This document shows positions 25,806 to 35,968 of a stretch of DNA of 64,000 nt, piece by piece; position 1 is the stretch's first letter; every line of letters starts with the position of its first letter. Both the position numbers and the translations under genes were made by a program. The DNA comes from Paenibacillus endophyticus (lineage in GTDB: Bacteria; Bacillota; Bacilli; Paenibacillales; Paenibacillaceae): positions 186,001-250,000 of the forward strand of contig NZ_JACHXW010000006.1 of assembly GCF_014192395.1 (NCBI RefSeq), given 5' to 3'. The notes below the pieces were generated by a model. That model was given only the letters and a program-made list of their open reading frames with translations, searched no databases and was not told where the DNA came from.

Positions 25806-28800
25806 ATGAAACAGACAAGGCTTAAACGATGGACTGTAGGCATGATCGCGGCGATGACGTTCTTGATGACCTGCGCGCCGTTACCCGTCGTGAAGACGGC
25901 CGCAGCCGCAGCGAGCTCAAGCGCCGTCGTCAACGCGTATGATCTTGCGACCCGCGGTGCATGGAACGGTGTATACGGCCGCGATGGGTACGTGTTGTTC
26001 GGTTATGATGGCAGAGATGCCGATCCAATGGAGTATCAAGGGGAGACAAGCAAAGAAATCGCTTTGTACGACAGCGATGTGACCATCAAGCCGGCTTACG
26101 TGCAGGAACAAGACGGCAGCATCTATACCGCTACCGCAGGTGCTCGCGCATGGCTCAAATCGGATGACGTCAGCGGCAACGGAGCCGTGCTGGAGCCGCC
26201 GTCCGGCAGTGGGCTTACCAAGACGAATGCCTTTATCTCAAGAGGGACGCCGGGGAGCGATGGGGACATTCGGCAGTTCGTGTTCACGCTCGAGGATAAC
26301 GAGGAGCATCTGTTTTCGGTTTATTTTGCGGGGGACATGAATTATAAGTATTACACGATAAAGGATTTGGAAGACAATATTCTCGTGCATACATTCCGCG
26401 GAATGAAAACGCTTACTCCTGCATTGGCCGATGCGCCGGGTTTACCTGAAGGGGCAAATGGCCTGGGAGATCAAGGCGCATACATCACGTTCAAAGTAAA
26501 AGGGAGCTTCGTTTTCGAGGTGATGGGCTCGTGGAACGAAGGACCGTCCGGGATGTTCTTCGATCCTGTCGATTCCGTCGATCCCGTCTCAGACGCCGAT
26601 GTGTCACAAGTCAGCGTCGACAAGTCGACCAAGGGAGATTGGATCGGTAATTACGGTCAGGACGGACACATTCTGCTGGGGTACAACTATCCGGATGCCG
26701 TTCCGGGCGATAGCCCGGTTTGGGATACATGGCTGTTCATGGATCCAATGATCCATGATTACGTGTCGAAGCCGGATTATCTAGATCAATTCACGTACAA
26801 TGTCAACGGAAGCTTGTGGGCAAGAAGCTCGACGAGCGACGAAGCCAGCTTAAGCGTTCCAGCCGGCGCCGGATCGCCTGCCAAACATGATACCTATGGA
26901 GCCGGTGGCTCTCCGGGACAATTCAGCTTCGTGCTGGACGATCAGGCTTGGCATCAATTCACGGTCTATAGCAATGCCGTTCCGCAAAATGCGGTGGAAT
27001 TCTCCTTCCAGGACAACAACGGCAAAGTCATGCTTCCTGGCCATTCGATTACGCCAGATATGTTTAACGATGGCGTTTATTTGACCTATTTTGTTAAAGG
27101 CAGCTTTACACTGAAGGTAACTAAGACAGACAGTGACATGACATTCGGTCCGCAGGCATTTTTCTTCGACGAACTTGCGGTTTATGACCTTGAAGAGTTT
27201 ACTGGCGAGTACCAATCGCCTCGCTCCGCTAAGCTGAGCTGGAGCGGCGGGGAAGCGGGCTCGATCGCGGTCATTGAACGTTCCGCGCAGGCAGAGGGTC
27301 CTTTCGTACAGGTAGGTGCGACGGACGCCGCGGACGGCGCCTATGTCGATTCCGATCTGGGAACGAGCAGCACATACTTCTACAGATTGCGCGTCAAAGA
27401 CGGCGGGCGTTATTCGTTGCCCGGCGACAGCGTCGTGTCCGTCGATATGCCGGCATACCAAGCCACGGCTTTGGAATTTGACTCCGTGGCTTATGAGGTG
27501 TCAGAATCAGGCTCCCCTGTTGAGCTCAATGTGGCATTAACATCCGAGGGCCTTCCCGTGAGCGGCAAAACGGTAGAGTTCAACTTGTCCGGCAGAACGG
27601 TCGGCGATTATATTCTCGCCTCATTAGGTTCGGCCGTAACCGATGACGACGGAGTGGCGACGCTGAGCATCACGCCAGATTATATGGGAAGCTTTATCGT
27701 CACGGCCTCGTTTGCTGCGGACGACGAGGATCAGTTGGCGAGATCGACTGATGATGTTGCGTTGACGATTGGCGGCGAGGCCTGGGAGCTTCCGCCGGTC
27801 GTCTACAAGCTGTCGGATGGGGTGAAGCCCGGCGAGCTAATCTCTATTAACGGATACGGTTTGAAAGCCGGCGATCCGGACGCTATACAGGTCGTGATGA
27901 AGGCTTACGACGGCAACGGCTCCTTGCCGGCAATACCGCCGGCAGACGGAACGACCGCGGCAATCAGGCAATACGATGGGCGCGACGGCTACTTCCTCGT
28001 AGCCGAGTTCCCAGAGCAACTGACCACAGGCCTATACACCGTCTGGATCAACAACGGATACGGATGGAGCATGCCTATGTTGCTGAACGCCGCTCGTCCG
28101 TTGTTCATCTCCGAATATGAAGCATGGGAAGGACAGACGATCGATCTATCCGGACGCAACCTGATGGCAGAGCAGTTCGGGATGGATTCGGCGACGCGTC
28201 TGCGACTCGTTAACGCCTCCCGTTCGGTCGAGCAGAAGATCGAGCAGTACTCGCCATATTCTTTGCGCTTTAACGTCAAGGCGCCAATCGGCAAATACAC
28301 CGTAGAGGTGAGCAACAACGACGGCTTGAGCTGGGCGCCGCTGGCCAGCGGACAAACGTTGGACGTGGTAGAGGCAGGCCGGGATCCGCTTGGGTTAGGC
28401 GTCGCTTGGGCTAACCTGTTCGATTGGGACAATCGTTATGACGTAACCGACTTCGGAGCCACCCCTGGAGACGGCGAGGACGATACCGCCGCCGTGACGG
28501 ACGCGATCGAGGCAGCGAAGGCTTCCGGCGGCGGGGTCGTCTATTTCCCGTCGGGCACGTACGAGCTGAGCCGGGTTCCGATGTATGCGGACATTGTGCT
28601 GCTGGGCGAGGATAGGGATTCGACGCATCTCGTCTATACGGGAGCGGGAGTCAATATGTTCGAATCCGAAGGCGACGGCGCGGTGGAAGGCCGATATGGT
28701 GTGTCCGGGTTTACGGTCGGACTCTCCGATAACGCCAAGCGCCCGGATATGTTTTTCGCTTTCGGGCAGCCATGGAGCGAAGCAGCCGGCAATATGGCCT

Positions 28801-30992
28801 TGCGCACGGCCAGCGAAATGTTTATCGACAATATCAAATTGGACTATACGCTGGATACCGGCTACGGACAGGCGAACCCGGATCCTTACGCGGGCATGCG
28901 TGGATTGGCCGTCGTCATTATTGGCAAAGAACGGTTTATCGTCCGCGACTCCGAGCTGAGCGGCTGGTCCGCCGGCATTACGCATGCTTATCTTAACGAA
29001 TATACGACTTATTTTAATAATAAGCTGGACTACGCGCACGAAGGTTACTTGCAGACCGTTGCCAACTACTCGTTCATGAACGGCAACATCGTGCACGGAC
29101 GCGGATGGCAGGCGGGAGTGCTCAAAGATTCGCACGGTCTGTTCGCCCGCGCCAACGTGCACATGGAAGGCAATCAGGTGTACGACGTTGGAAGTGACTA
29201 TAACGATGGAGAAAGTTATGCAGTAGACAGCCCAGGAGGCAACTTCAACACCGGTTATGTCATCAACGCGACCGAGAACACGTTGACGACTGCTCCGCTT
29301 ATGCCTCATCGAGACTACTCCATTATGTACAATACGCTAGGCGTGCAAATTACGGACGGCCGGGGCATGGGGCAGTGGCGGGAAGTGGAAAGCATCGACG
29401 GCAATGTCATTACAATTAAGGGCAGCTGGGACGTCGTTCCTGACGGCAACAGTGTGTTCACGCTTATTTCACCTAACGACAATGTAACCATCTACAACAA
29501 CTTTGCGGAAAATACGAGCAAGGGCATCTATATTTTCGGCAACGCGGTTGACACGGTGGTAGCTGGCAACGACGCGGTCGATACGGAAGGTGCGTTTGTC
29601 TGGACGGCATTGATTAAACAATCGGCGGCTCTGGTCACCGCCATGCATGTCGCCATTCGCGACAACGAGTTCGCTGGCGTGTCGCCGAAAACACGCACAG
29701 GAGGCATCCTGCTTAATACGCAGCGCTACGGATCCGAGGGCCGGTATTATTCGGTAGGCGCAAACAATATCGAAATCCGCAACAATGCCCTTACCGGTGT
29801 GCCAAGCGCCGTGCCTAACAATTTGTCAGAGGCGCCGCAAGAATCCGGAATCGTATTCTGGTCGGGGCTCAAAAGCTCGGACTTGATTACGGACGGTTAT
29901 AGCGGCGATGCGACCAATCTGCTCGTGCAGAATAATATCCTGACCGACTTTAACAAGGGCATTAGCGTAACGCTTGGAGATTATGGCGTCATTACCGCAG
30001 GAAATTCGTTCTATAATGTCACGACCGAATTGTATCATGCGGGCAAAGACCGGGTTGCCGGAGAAGTTGAAAATCTAGTTCAGCTGGAAGGCGAGGCTTC
30101 GGTGGATGTCGGCGATCTAAGACGGCTGTACAATGCGGAGATTGCGAGGGGCAGAAGCGCTTCGAGCTATACAAGCCAGACATGGGAAACTTATTCCTAC
30201 AGTCTCGCGGCTGCGGAGGAGATCGTAGCCTTATCAACGCCGCGCAACATAGACATTAGAAACTCCCTATATGCGCTTCGTTCTGCCGCAGCAGCCTTAG
30301 AGACCGTTCCTGCCTCTCACGGTGAACCCGGCCAGCCGGGCAACGGCGGCGAGGCGCCACAACCGAATCAGCCTGTCCAACCGGAAGAGCATTGGCCGGA
30401 AAAAGGGGAGAACGTTACTTATACCGGATCCTATCTGTCGCCGAATAACGAAGGTCTTCTCGAGCCCGACCGCAAGCTCACGAGGGGCGACGTGGCCGAC
30501 ATGATCTACAGTTTGTACGAGAAGCCGCAATCGAAGCTGGACACGGGCGTACTGAAGCAATTCTGGGATGTAAGCCCCCTGCACAAGCATGCGGAAGCGA
30601 TCGCTTTCTGTACGCAGCTTGAATTCGTACACGGTTATCCGGACAACAGCTTGAAGCCAGAACGATTGATCACGCGGGCGGAATTTATATTGATGGCGCT
30701 TAAGCTGCGGAGTCTTTCGCTTACCTCAGGCGAAGCGTCATTTGCCGACATCGAGGGGCACTGGGCACAGTCAGCGCTGGAGCTGGCTTATGGAAACGGT
30801 CTGATAGCCGGTTATCCAGACGGCAACTTCAAGCCGAACCAGACTTTATCCAAAGCCGAGGCTGCTACCATTATGGCCCGTATTCTGCAGCGCTCCTCGG
30901 AATGGACGGGAGTTCAGACGTTCCCGGATCTTCCAGAGAGTCACTGGGCCTACGGTTCGTTAATGAACGCGGCGAATGGTCAACAAAAATAA
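25806..30992 (+). CDS. SLH-anchored beta-helix enzyme (pectate-lyase superfamily), 1728 aa
   Basis: Start chosen at ATG 25806 behind GAGGAGG; an in-frame ATG at 25782 would place that site inside the gene. The signal peptide ends near KTAAAA. Two related beta modules come first (about 40-260 and 265-455, both opening 'GxWxGxYGxDGxxLxGY'). FN3-like and invasin-type Ig segments follow, then IPT-like domains to about 870. Next is the catalytic-type domain (from about 877): VTDFGATPGDGEDDTAAV, then GGGVVYFPSGTY, the Pectate_lyase_3 parallel beta-helix signature. A helical FIVAR-like segment and a Pro-rich linker lead to SLH repeats (about 1550-1728) with the ending ESHWAYGSLMNAANG. It is probably a wall-bound polysaccharide lyase or hydrolase acting with the transporter downstream. 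The substrate is not evident. It is paralogous to the protein at 39164. Confidence 0.85.
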   Translation: MKQTRLKRWTVGMIAAMTFLMTCAPLPVVKTAAAAASSSAVVNAYDLATRGAWNGVYGRDGYVLFGYDGRDADPMEYQGETSKEIALYDSDVTIKPAYVQEQDGSIYTATAGARAWLKSDDVSGNGAVLEPPSGSGLTKTNAFISRGTPGSDGDIRQFVFTLEDNEEHLFSVYFAGDMNYKYYTIKDLEDNILVHTFRGMKTLTPALADAPGLPEGANGLGDQGAYITFKVKGSFVFEVMGSWNEGPSGMFFDPVDSVDPVSDADVSQVSVDKSTKGDWIGNYGQDGHILLGYNYPDAVPGDSPVWDTWLFMDPMIHDYVSKPDYLDQFTYNVNGSLWARSSTSDEASLSVPAGAGSPAKHDTYGAGGSPGQFSFVLDDQAWHQFTVYSNAVPQNAVEFSFQDNNGKVMLPGHSITPDMFNDGVYLTYFVKGSFTLKVTKTDSDMTFGPQAFFFDELAVYDLEEFTGEYQSPRSAKLSWSGGEAGSIAVIERSAQAEGPFVQVGATDAADGAYVDSDLGTSSTYFYRLRVKDGGRYSLPGDSVVSVDMPAYQATALEFDSVAYEVSESGSPVELNVALTSEGLPVSGKTVEFNLSGRTVGDYILASLGSAVTDDDGVATLSITPDYMGSFIVTASFAADDEDQLARSTDDVALTIGGEAWELPPVVYKLSDGVKPGELISINGYGLKAGDPDAIQVVMKAYDGNGSLPAIPPADGTTAAIRQYDGRDGYFLVAEFPEQLTTGLYTVWINNGYGWSMPMLLNAARPLFISEYEAWEGQTIDLSGRNLMAEQFGMDSATRLRLVNASRSVEQKIEQYSPYSLRFNVKAPIGKYTVEVSNNDGLSWAPLASGQTLDVVEAGRDPLGLGVAWANLFDWDNRYDVTDFGATPGDGEDDTAAVTDAIEAAKASGGGVVYFPSGTYELSRVPMYADIVLLGEDRDSTHLVYTGAGVNMFESEGDGAVEGRYGVSGFTVGLSDNAKRPDMFFAFGQPWSEAAGNMALRTASEMFIDNIKLDYTLDTGYGQANPDPYAGMRGLAVVIIGKERFIVRDSELSGWSAGITHAYLNEYTTYFNNKLDYAHEGYLQTVANYSFMNGNIVHGRGWQAGVLKDSHGLFARANVHMEGNQVYDVGSDYNDGESYAVDSPGGNFNTGYVINATENTLTTAPLMPHRDYSIMYNTLGVQITDGRGMGQWREVESIDGNVITIKGSWDVVPDGNSVFTLISPNDNVTIYNNFAENTSKGIYIFGNAVDTVVAGNDAVDTEGAFVWTALIKQSAALVTAMHVAIRDNEFAGVSPKTRTGGILLNTQRYGSEGRYYSVGANNIEIRNNALTGVPSAVPNNLSEAPQESGIVFWSGLKSSDLITDGYSGDATNLLVQNNILTDFNKGISVTLGDYGVITAGNSFYNVTTELYHAGKDRVAGEVENLVQLEGEASVDVGDLRRLYNAEIARGRSASSYTSQTWETYSYSLAAAEEIVALSTPRNIDIRNSLYALRSAAAALETVPASHGEPGQPGNGGEAPQPNQPVQPEEHWPEKGENVTYTGSYLSPNNEGLLEPDRKLTRGDVADMIYSLYEKPQSKLDTGVLKQFWDVSPLHKHAEAIAFCTQLEFVHGYPDNSLKPERLITRAEFILMALKLRSLSLTSGEASFADIEGHWAQSALELAYGNGLIAGYPDGNFKPNQTLSKAEAATIMARILQRSSEWTGVQTFPDLPESHWAYGSLMNAANGQQK

Positions 30993-31012
30993 AATCAGCC
31001 GTCAAACCATCC

Positions 31013-31050
31013 AAAAACCTCCTCATTGGCCGCAATGAGGAGGTTTTTTA
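31013..31050 (+). terminator. Terminator of the SLH beta-helix gene
   Basis: AAAACCTCCTCATT-GGCCGC-AATGAGGAGGTTTTTT is a perfect stem with a T-run. The remaining bases up to 31327 hold a possible -10 TATAAT at 31201 without a good -35, and nothing else visible. Confidence 0.9.
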
Positions 31051-31327
31051 TTTACCGCATTAGGAAGTTTAAGTTCTTTAAAGTGATAAAAAGAAAAGCG
31101 ATTTTTTTTGATTAGCGATAAAAGCTTACGCATAAACGCGGTCGCAAATCGTCGAAGTACAACGATAGGAATATTTCTCATACAGCGACAAGAAACAAGC
31201 TATAATGAGTGAATAATAGAGCTCCGAATAGCGGCATCTGTTCTCCTGATATGGACTGGACTTGACGGGAACTCCATCCTACCATAAGAAGTGAAAACGC
31301 TTAACTGAAGACAAAGGGGGAGCGCTT

Positions 31328-33031
31328 ATGTTCAAGCTGATCATTGTAGATGACAATAAATACGAACGTATGGGCATTAAGCAAGCGGTAGACTGGGGGG
31401 CGCTGGAAATCGAGGTAGTCGGCACGTTCGCTAACGGAGCGGAAGCGCTTGCTGGCGTCGGAGAGCTGCATCCCGATTTGATCGTCACCGATATCGCTAT
31501 GCCGATGATGAACGGAATCGCGCTCGCGGAGCGCGTGAGGGATCAATATCCCGATATAAAAATGATATTTACGAGCTGCCACAGCGATTTCGAATTTGCG
31601 AAATCGGCGGTAAACCTAGGGGTTTACGGCTACGTGCTTAAGCCAATCATCTCCGGCGAGCTGGAGTCCGCGGTGCGGAGTGTGCTTGGCGAGATGACCG
31701 AACGGGAACGAAGAGAGCGAGAGCGGGCCGGCATGCTGCGTCAACTCGAGGGAATGCTGCCGCTCGTGCAGGAGCAGTTCTTCAAGGAGCTGCTGCTCGG
31801 CAACTTCCGCGACGAAAGAGACATTAGCGAGCGAATCGGCTTTCTCCACGTGTCCGTGCCGGATAATTCGAGCTTTGCGGTGCTTGCCCTGGACGTCAGG
31901 GAGAAAGAAGAGCCGACGAGCGGGGAGCCCTCCCGCAGCGTTGTGGATACCTACTACCAATCGTATACGATTAAGAAGGCGGTTAATGCCCTGGAGCGGG
32001 GAGCCGCCCTTGGCGCGGTATCCGGGGAATCGGATGGAGCGCCGCGTCCCGATTCCGATTCGAAACGCCAGGGTCTCGTGTTCGCTTATCCGGTACAGAT
32101 TGCGGGAGACTCCTTTGCCGTTCTTTTGTTCGGCGAGTCGGAGCAATTTCTGCAGACGACGGTTAATTTGCACTTGATGATTACGGAGCGGCTGGACCGC
32201 TCCGTAACGATCGGCATCAGCGAGGCGTCGTCTTCGCTCTCCGCCATGGCTGAGCTATATCGGCAGGCTCGGCAGGCGGCGCTGACAACCTTCTACGAAG
32301 GCAGCAGCCCGATTATCGTCTATTCGGAAATCGTGGACCGCGCGGAGCGCAGTCCGTTCGACGCGATGCCGGGGCTGGAATCGTTGTATGGAGACGTGAA
32401 GGTGTTGCTGTCTTACGGCGGGGAAGAGGTCATCGACGAGTTTCTGGACAAATACATGTCTTTGCCCGGAGGAGGCGTCCCGCACGAAAGCTACGTCAAG
32501 GTGTTCTCCTATTTGACGCTCAATCTAGTGAACGTGCTGCTGGAGGAGGCGAACAAATCGCTGAAGGAGCTGCTAGGCGAGGAATCGGCGGATTGGAGCT
32601 ACTTTAACGTCCCCGCTCCCGCTCCCGCCAAGGAAGCGCGGGTTTGGCTGAGGCGAATCTTCGCGACGCTTCGCGAAGCGCTCGCCGAACGCAATCCGAC
32701 CAAAAATCAGAAAGTGATCGATCAAATTCGCGACATCATCGGGCAGCGGTACGGAGAGGCGCTTACGATCGAGGATATTTCCAAATCCGTTTACCTGAGC
32801 GGACGACATGCCAACCATATTTTCAAGAAGGAGACGGGCCAGACGATCTTCGATTATTTGATCGACTACCGGATCGGCATAGCGAAGGGGCTCTTGAAGG
32901 AACAAGACAGCAAAGTGGCCGTCGTCGCGGAAGCGGTAGGGTACGTCAACACCTCCTATTTCTGCCTGGCCTTCAAGAAAAACGTCGGCATGACCCCGGC
33001 GGAATACAAAAATAAATCCATGCTGCGCTAA
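31328..33031 (+). CDS. yesN: YesN-type response regulator with AraC DNA-binding domain
   Basis: A 567-residue two-component regulator. The N-terminal receiver (LIIVDDNKYERMG; phospho-acceptor Asp55 in LIVTDIAMP; Lys in YVLKPI) is followed by a long helical middle region. A C-terminal AraC-type double helix-turn-helix follows (about 465-560: IEDISKSVYLSGRHANHIFK, then AEAVGYVNTSYFCLAFKK and GMTPAEYKNK). Such regulators respond to the YesM kinase encoded 38 bases downstream and usually switch on the adjacent oligosaccharide importer. The ribosome site AGGGGGAGCG precedes the ATG. Confidence 0.93.
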   Translation: MFKLIIVDDNKYERMGIKQAVDWGALEIEVVGTFANGAEALAGVGELHPDLIVTDIAMPMMNGIALAERVRDQYPDIKMIFTSCHSDFEFAKSAVNLGVYGYVLKPIISGELESAVRSVLGEMTERERRERERAGMLRQLEGMLPLVQEQFFKELLLGNFRDERDISERIGFLHVSVPDNSSFAVLALDVREKEEPTSGEPSRSVVDTYYQSYTIKKAVNALERGAALGAVSGESDGAPRPDSDSKRQGLVFAYPVQIAGDSFAVLLFGESEQFLQTTVNLHLMITERLDRSVTIGISEASSSLSAMAELYRQARQAALTTFYEGSSPIIVYSEIVDRAERSPFDAMPGLESLYGDVKVLLSYGGEEVIDEFLDKYMSLPGGGVPHESYVKVFSYLTLNLVNVLLEEANKSLKELLGEESADWSYFNVPAPAPAKEARVWLRRIFATLREALAERNPTKNQKVIDQIRDIIGQRYGEALTIEDISKSVYLSGRHANHIFKKETGQTIFDYLIDYRIGIAKGLLKEQDSKVAVVAEAVGYVNTSYFCLAFKKNVGMTPAEYKNKSMLR

Positions 33032-33069
33032 TTTTTGCGGGGCGTGCCTCCCGGGAGGGGTCTTGCACC

Positions 33070-34794
33070 ATGTTTCTATTCGGCAAGCTCAAGTATCGAC
33101 ATAAAATCGCGTCCATTATTTTTATCTTTTCGTTAATTCCGATGCTCGTGCTCGGCTCGGTGCTGTTCATCAACGTCTGGAATGAGAAAGTGGACGACAT
33201 TCTGGAGAAAAACGAAGCTCTGCTCGCGGGTAGCGTGGCAGGAGTCGACAATTTGCTTACTTCGAACGTCGATATGCTGTTGTTCATTAACAGCAACTTC
33301 TATATTAATAATTATCTCGAAACGAAGACAGATCAGAATCTGGTCGGCATCATGTCGTTTAACGATTATTTGCAAAGCGTGGTCGGGGCCGTCAAGGCGG
33401 ATATGAAAAACGACAGCGTCATCATCTATTCGATAAGCGAGCATACGCTAAACGGCGATTATTTGCGCAGATTCGATTCTTTGGGGAGCTACGAGCCGGA
33501 CGGTGGTTCACAGCTCCGCCAGGATATTCTGGCTTCCGATCCGGGCAACGTCTTCTGGAGATTGTCTGCTTTAAATGGGCTAGGCGCTCCGGAGGATCGA
33601 ACTTACATTTACCTCTACAAAACGCTGGCTTCCTTCCGAGGGCCGCTCGCTGTGACGGAAATCCGGGTTCCTTTCCCTACCATTCGGAGGCACTTCGACG
33701 TTGAACTGCCGCTGAACACATCGATTGCATTCGAGTCCAACATAGGCGGAGGACGGTTACCGATATCGGGCCCGGATCAAGGAGAGGCGGCCGCCGACCA
33801 TACGAAAGACCGGTACGGCATCCGGCTCGACTTAAAGTCTGGGATCGGGACGGTCGCGATGTACATCCCGAAGTCTCTCGTCATAAGGGAATTGGATTCC
33901 TATTGGATCGGAGCGGTCGCCATGCTGCTCGGAGTCATGATCATTCTGTTCCTGATGGTGGAGGTTGTGTCGTTCTACCTGACTCGCAAGTTAGAGGTGC
34001 TGTTCCGCCGCATGAATACGACCGTTGAAAATTTGCTCCAAAACGATCATTTGCAATTTTCCACGACGGACGACGAGTTTAGCCGAATGGGAAACGTCCT
34101 CCACGAGCTGATCGTTCGCGTACGGGATTATTATAAGCGCATTAATGATTACGAGACGGAACGCACTGTGCTCGAGACCCAGCTCCTGCAAGAGCGCGTC
34201 AATCCGCATTTTCTATACAACACACTATCGACGATGAAGTGGCTCAGCGGCGACGAGCGCATACGCGGCGTCATCGACTCCATGGTCCGTTATTACCGGA
34301 TCGCGCTTAACAAGGGCAGCAGCATCATTACGATCGATCAAGAGCTGGAGATGATGCATGAATATTTGGAGCTGCAGAAATTCGCCTACGGCATCGATTT
34401 TTCGTTCCATATCCATATTGAGAAAGGGTTAGGCAATACGCCTATGCTGAAGCATCTGCTGCAGCCCGTCGTGGAGAATGCCGTGCTGCATGGCATTAAT
34501 GGGCGCGAGACCGGGGGCAGCATCTCCATTCGGGTCGAACGGGGGATGCAAGGAGAGACGGCTTCGGACGAGGTCTGGATCCATATTTCCGACAATGGCG
34601 AAGGGATTCAGCCGGAGAAGCTAAGTACGATCATGAGAGGCGAGACCGACGCCGACAGCATGTACGGCGGCTATGGCATGCTCAACACGAGGAAACGAAT
34701 CGAGGTCTACTACGGCAAGCCGTACGGCATCGAGATCGACAGCAAGCCGGGCAAAGGGACGACGGTAACGCTGCGCATACCGGCAGCCGCGTAG
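33070..34794 (+). CDS. yesM: YesM-type sensor histidine kinase
   Basis: A 574-residue membrane kinase paired with YesN. TM1 is at about 14-36 (IIFIFSLIPMLVLGSVLF), an extracellular sensor domain spans about 40-275, and TM2 is at about 280-300. A HAMP-like linker (LTRKLEVLFRRMNTT) follows, then the His_kinase (HisKA_4) domain with phospho-acceptor His380 in NPHFLYNTL. The ATPase has its N box in VVENAVLHG and G boxes ISDNGEGI and YGMLNTRKRIE. The order regulator-kinase-transporter is the usual Paenibacillus arrangement for plant or host polysaccharide uptake loci. The ligand is probably the sugar bound by the lipoprotein at 37072. Confidence 0.93.
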   Translation: MFLFGKLKYRHKIASIIFIFSLIPMLVLGSVLFINVWNEKVDDILEKNEALLAGSVAGVDNLLTSNVDMLLFINSNFYINNYLETKTDQNLVGIMSFNDYLQSVVGAVKADMKNDSVIIYSISEHTLNGDYLRRFDSLGSYEPDGGSQLRQDILASDPGNVFWRLSALNGLGAPEDRTYIYLYKTLASFRGPLAVTEIRVPFPTIRRHFDVELPLNTSIAFESNIGGGRLPISGPDQGEAAADHTKDRYGIRLDLKSGIGTVAMYIPKSLVIRELDSYWIGAVAMLLGVMIILFLMVEVVSFYLTRKLEVLFRRMNTTVENLLQNDHLQFSTTDDEFSRMGNVLHELIVRVRDYYKRINDYETERTVLETQLLQERVNPHFLYNTLSTMKWLSGDERIRGVIDSMVRYYRIALNKGSSIITIDQELEMMHEYLELQKFAYGIDFSFHIHIEKGLGNTPMLKHLLQPVVENAVLHGINGRETGGSISIRVERGMQGETASDEVWIHISDNGEGIQPEKLSTIMRGETDADSMYGGYGMLNTRKRIEVYYGKPYGIEIDSKPGKGTTVTLRIPAAA

Positions 34795-34831
34795 CATATC
34801 TGCTAGAGACGAACAGAATATCGACATGGAT

Positions 34832-34869
34832 AAGAGGAGTCTATCGCGGTAGCGGCAGGCTCTTTTTTT
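34832..34869 (+). terminator. Possible terminator after yesM
   Basis: AAGAGGAGTCT and AGGCTCTTTTTTT form an imperfect stem followed by seven T. It is weaker than the other terminators in the window. Confidence 0.45.
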
Positions 34870-35007
34870 CTTTGCAGCAGCTTCTAGCTTTCTTACAGGT
34901 GACTAGAATGTCCGAATTCAGCTATATGAGCTCCGTTTATTTACTATAACCGTTACCCGCAATGCAATAGAATGAGAGCAACACCTACGATGAAAGGAGT
35001 TGGAACC

Positions 35008-35955
35008 TTGTACGAAGAAATTGCTACCAGCCATACCGCCAAGCCGAACGGAAGCAGATTCATGCGGGCGCTGCGCAAAAACTCGTTCGGCTATATGCTC
35101 ATGCTGCCGTCGATCGTGTTAACGTTCATTTTCGCTTACGTGCCAATGCCGGGCATTATCGCGGCTTTCAAAGACTACAATATTTTCTTGGGGTTATGGA
35201 ATAGCCCATGGGTCGGGATGGAGCACGTCCGGGAGATCTTCGAGACGCCAATGCTGAGGCAGGCAATCATCAATACGCTGGAGCTTAGCGTGCTGACGGT
35301 TCTCGTAGGCTTCCCAGCACCGATCATTCTCGCTTTGATGATTAATGAGGTGAAGGACGGCTTATTCAAACGATCCGTGCAGACACTCAGCTATTTGCCC
35401 CACTTCCTGTCGTGGATTGCCGTCGTCGGGCTTGCATACTCGTTCTTCGATCTCTATGGTCCGCTTAACGATCTGCTGCTCAAGCTTTCGGGCGGTGAAG
35501 AGGAGAGAGTCATGTTCCTCTCCAAACAGGAGCTGTTCCTGCCGTTTCTGCTTCTGCTAAGCGTCTGGAAGGAAATTGGCTGGGGGACGGTCGTTTACTT
35601 GGCAGCCATTACCTCCATCGATCCCAGCTTGTACGAAGCGGCTAAGATCGACGGAGCCAACCGATGGAAGCAGCATCTCTACATTACGTTGCCTGGACTA
35701 AAGATGACGACCATTCTGCTGCTGATCTTCACCCTCGGTACGTTGTTCACGAGCAACTTCGAGCTTGTATACGGCATGCAGAACGCCTTTATCAGCTATG
35801 ACGTCATCTCGACGATCGTTTATTCGTCCGGTATTCAGCAGGGCAATTATTCAATGGCGGCAGCGGTAGGTTTCCTGCAAGGAATTGTGGCGCTTCTCTT
35901 AACTGTCGGAGCCAACACGATCGCCAAAAAAACGACCGGAATTTCGATCTGGTAA
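35008..35955 (+). CDS. lplB: ABC sugar importer permease, LplB/YteP type
   Basis: About 315 residues with six membrane segments and the binding-protein-dependent transport (BPD_transp_1) EAA loop: YEAAKIDGANRWKQHLYITL. I chose the TTG at 35008 (AAGGAG 8 bases upstream); the in-frame ATG at 34972 has no clear ribosome site. This is the first permease of a CUT1 importer of the LplB/YtcP class, which takes up oligosaccharides released from complex polysaccharides. It lacks a dedicated ATPase, as is normal in this class, where a shared MsmX-like ATPase serves many importers. Thirteen bases separate it from the second permease. Confidence 0.9.
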   Translation: MYEEIATSHTAKPNGSRFMRALRKNSFGYMLMLPSIVLTFIFAYVPMPGIIAAFKDYNIFLGLWNSPWVGMEHVREIFETPMLRQAIINTLELSVLTVLVGFPAPIILALMINEVKDGLFKRSVQTLSYLPHFLSWIAVVGLAYSFFDLYGPLNDLLLKLSGGEEERVMFLSKQELFLPFLLLLSVWKEIGWGTVVYLAAITSIDPSLYEAAKIDGANRWKQHLYITLPGLKMTTILLLIFTLGTLFTSNFELVYGMQNAFISYDVISTIVYSSGIQQGNYSMAAAVGFLQGIVALLLTVGANTIAKKTTGISIW

Positions 35956-35968
35956 GGAGGATGCTCCA

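Noticed and set aside
28395..29309. 304-codon minus-strand frame inside the SLH beta-helix gene
   Set aside because: It is a shadow of the + strand coding pattern. The + frame carries clear pectate-lyase motifs through the same bases, while the minus frame has none.
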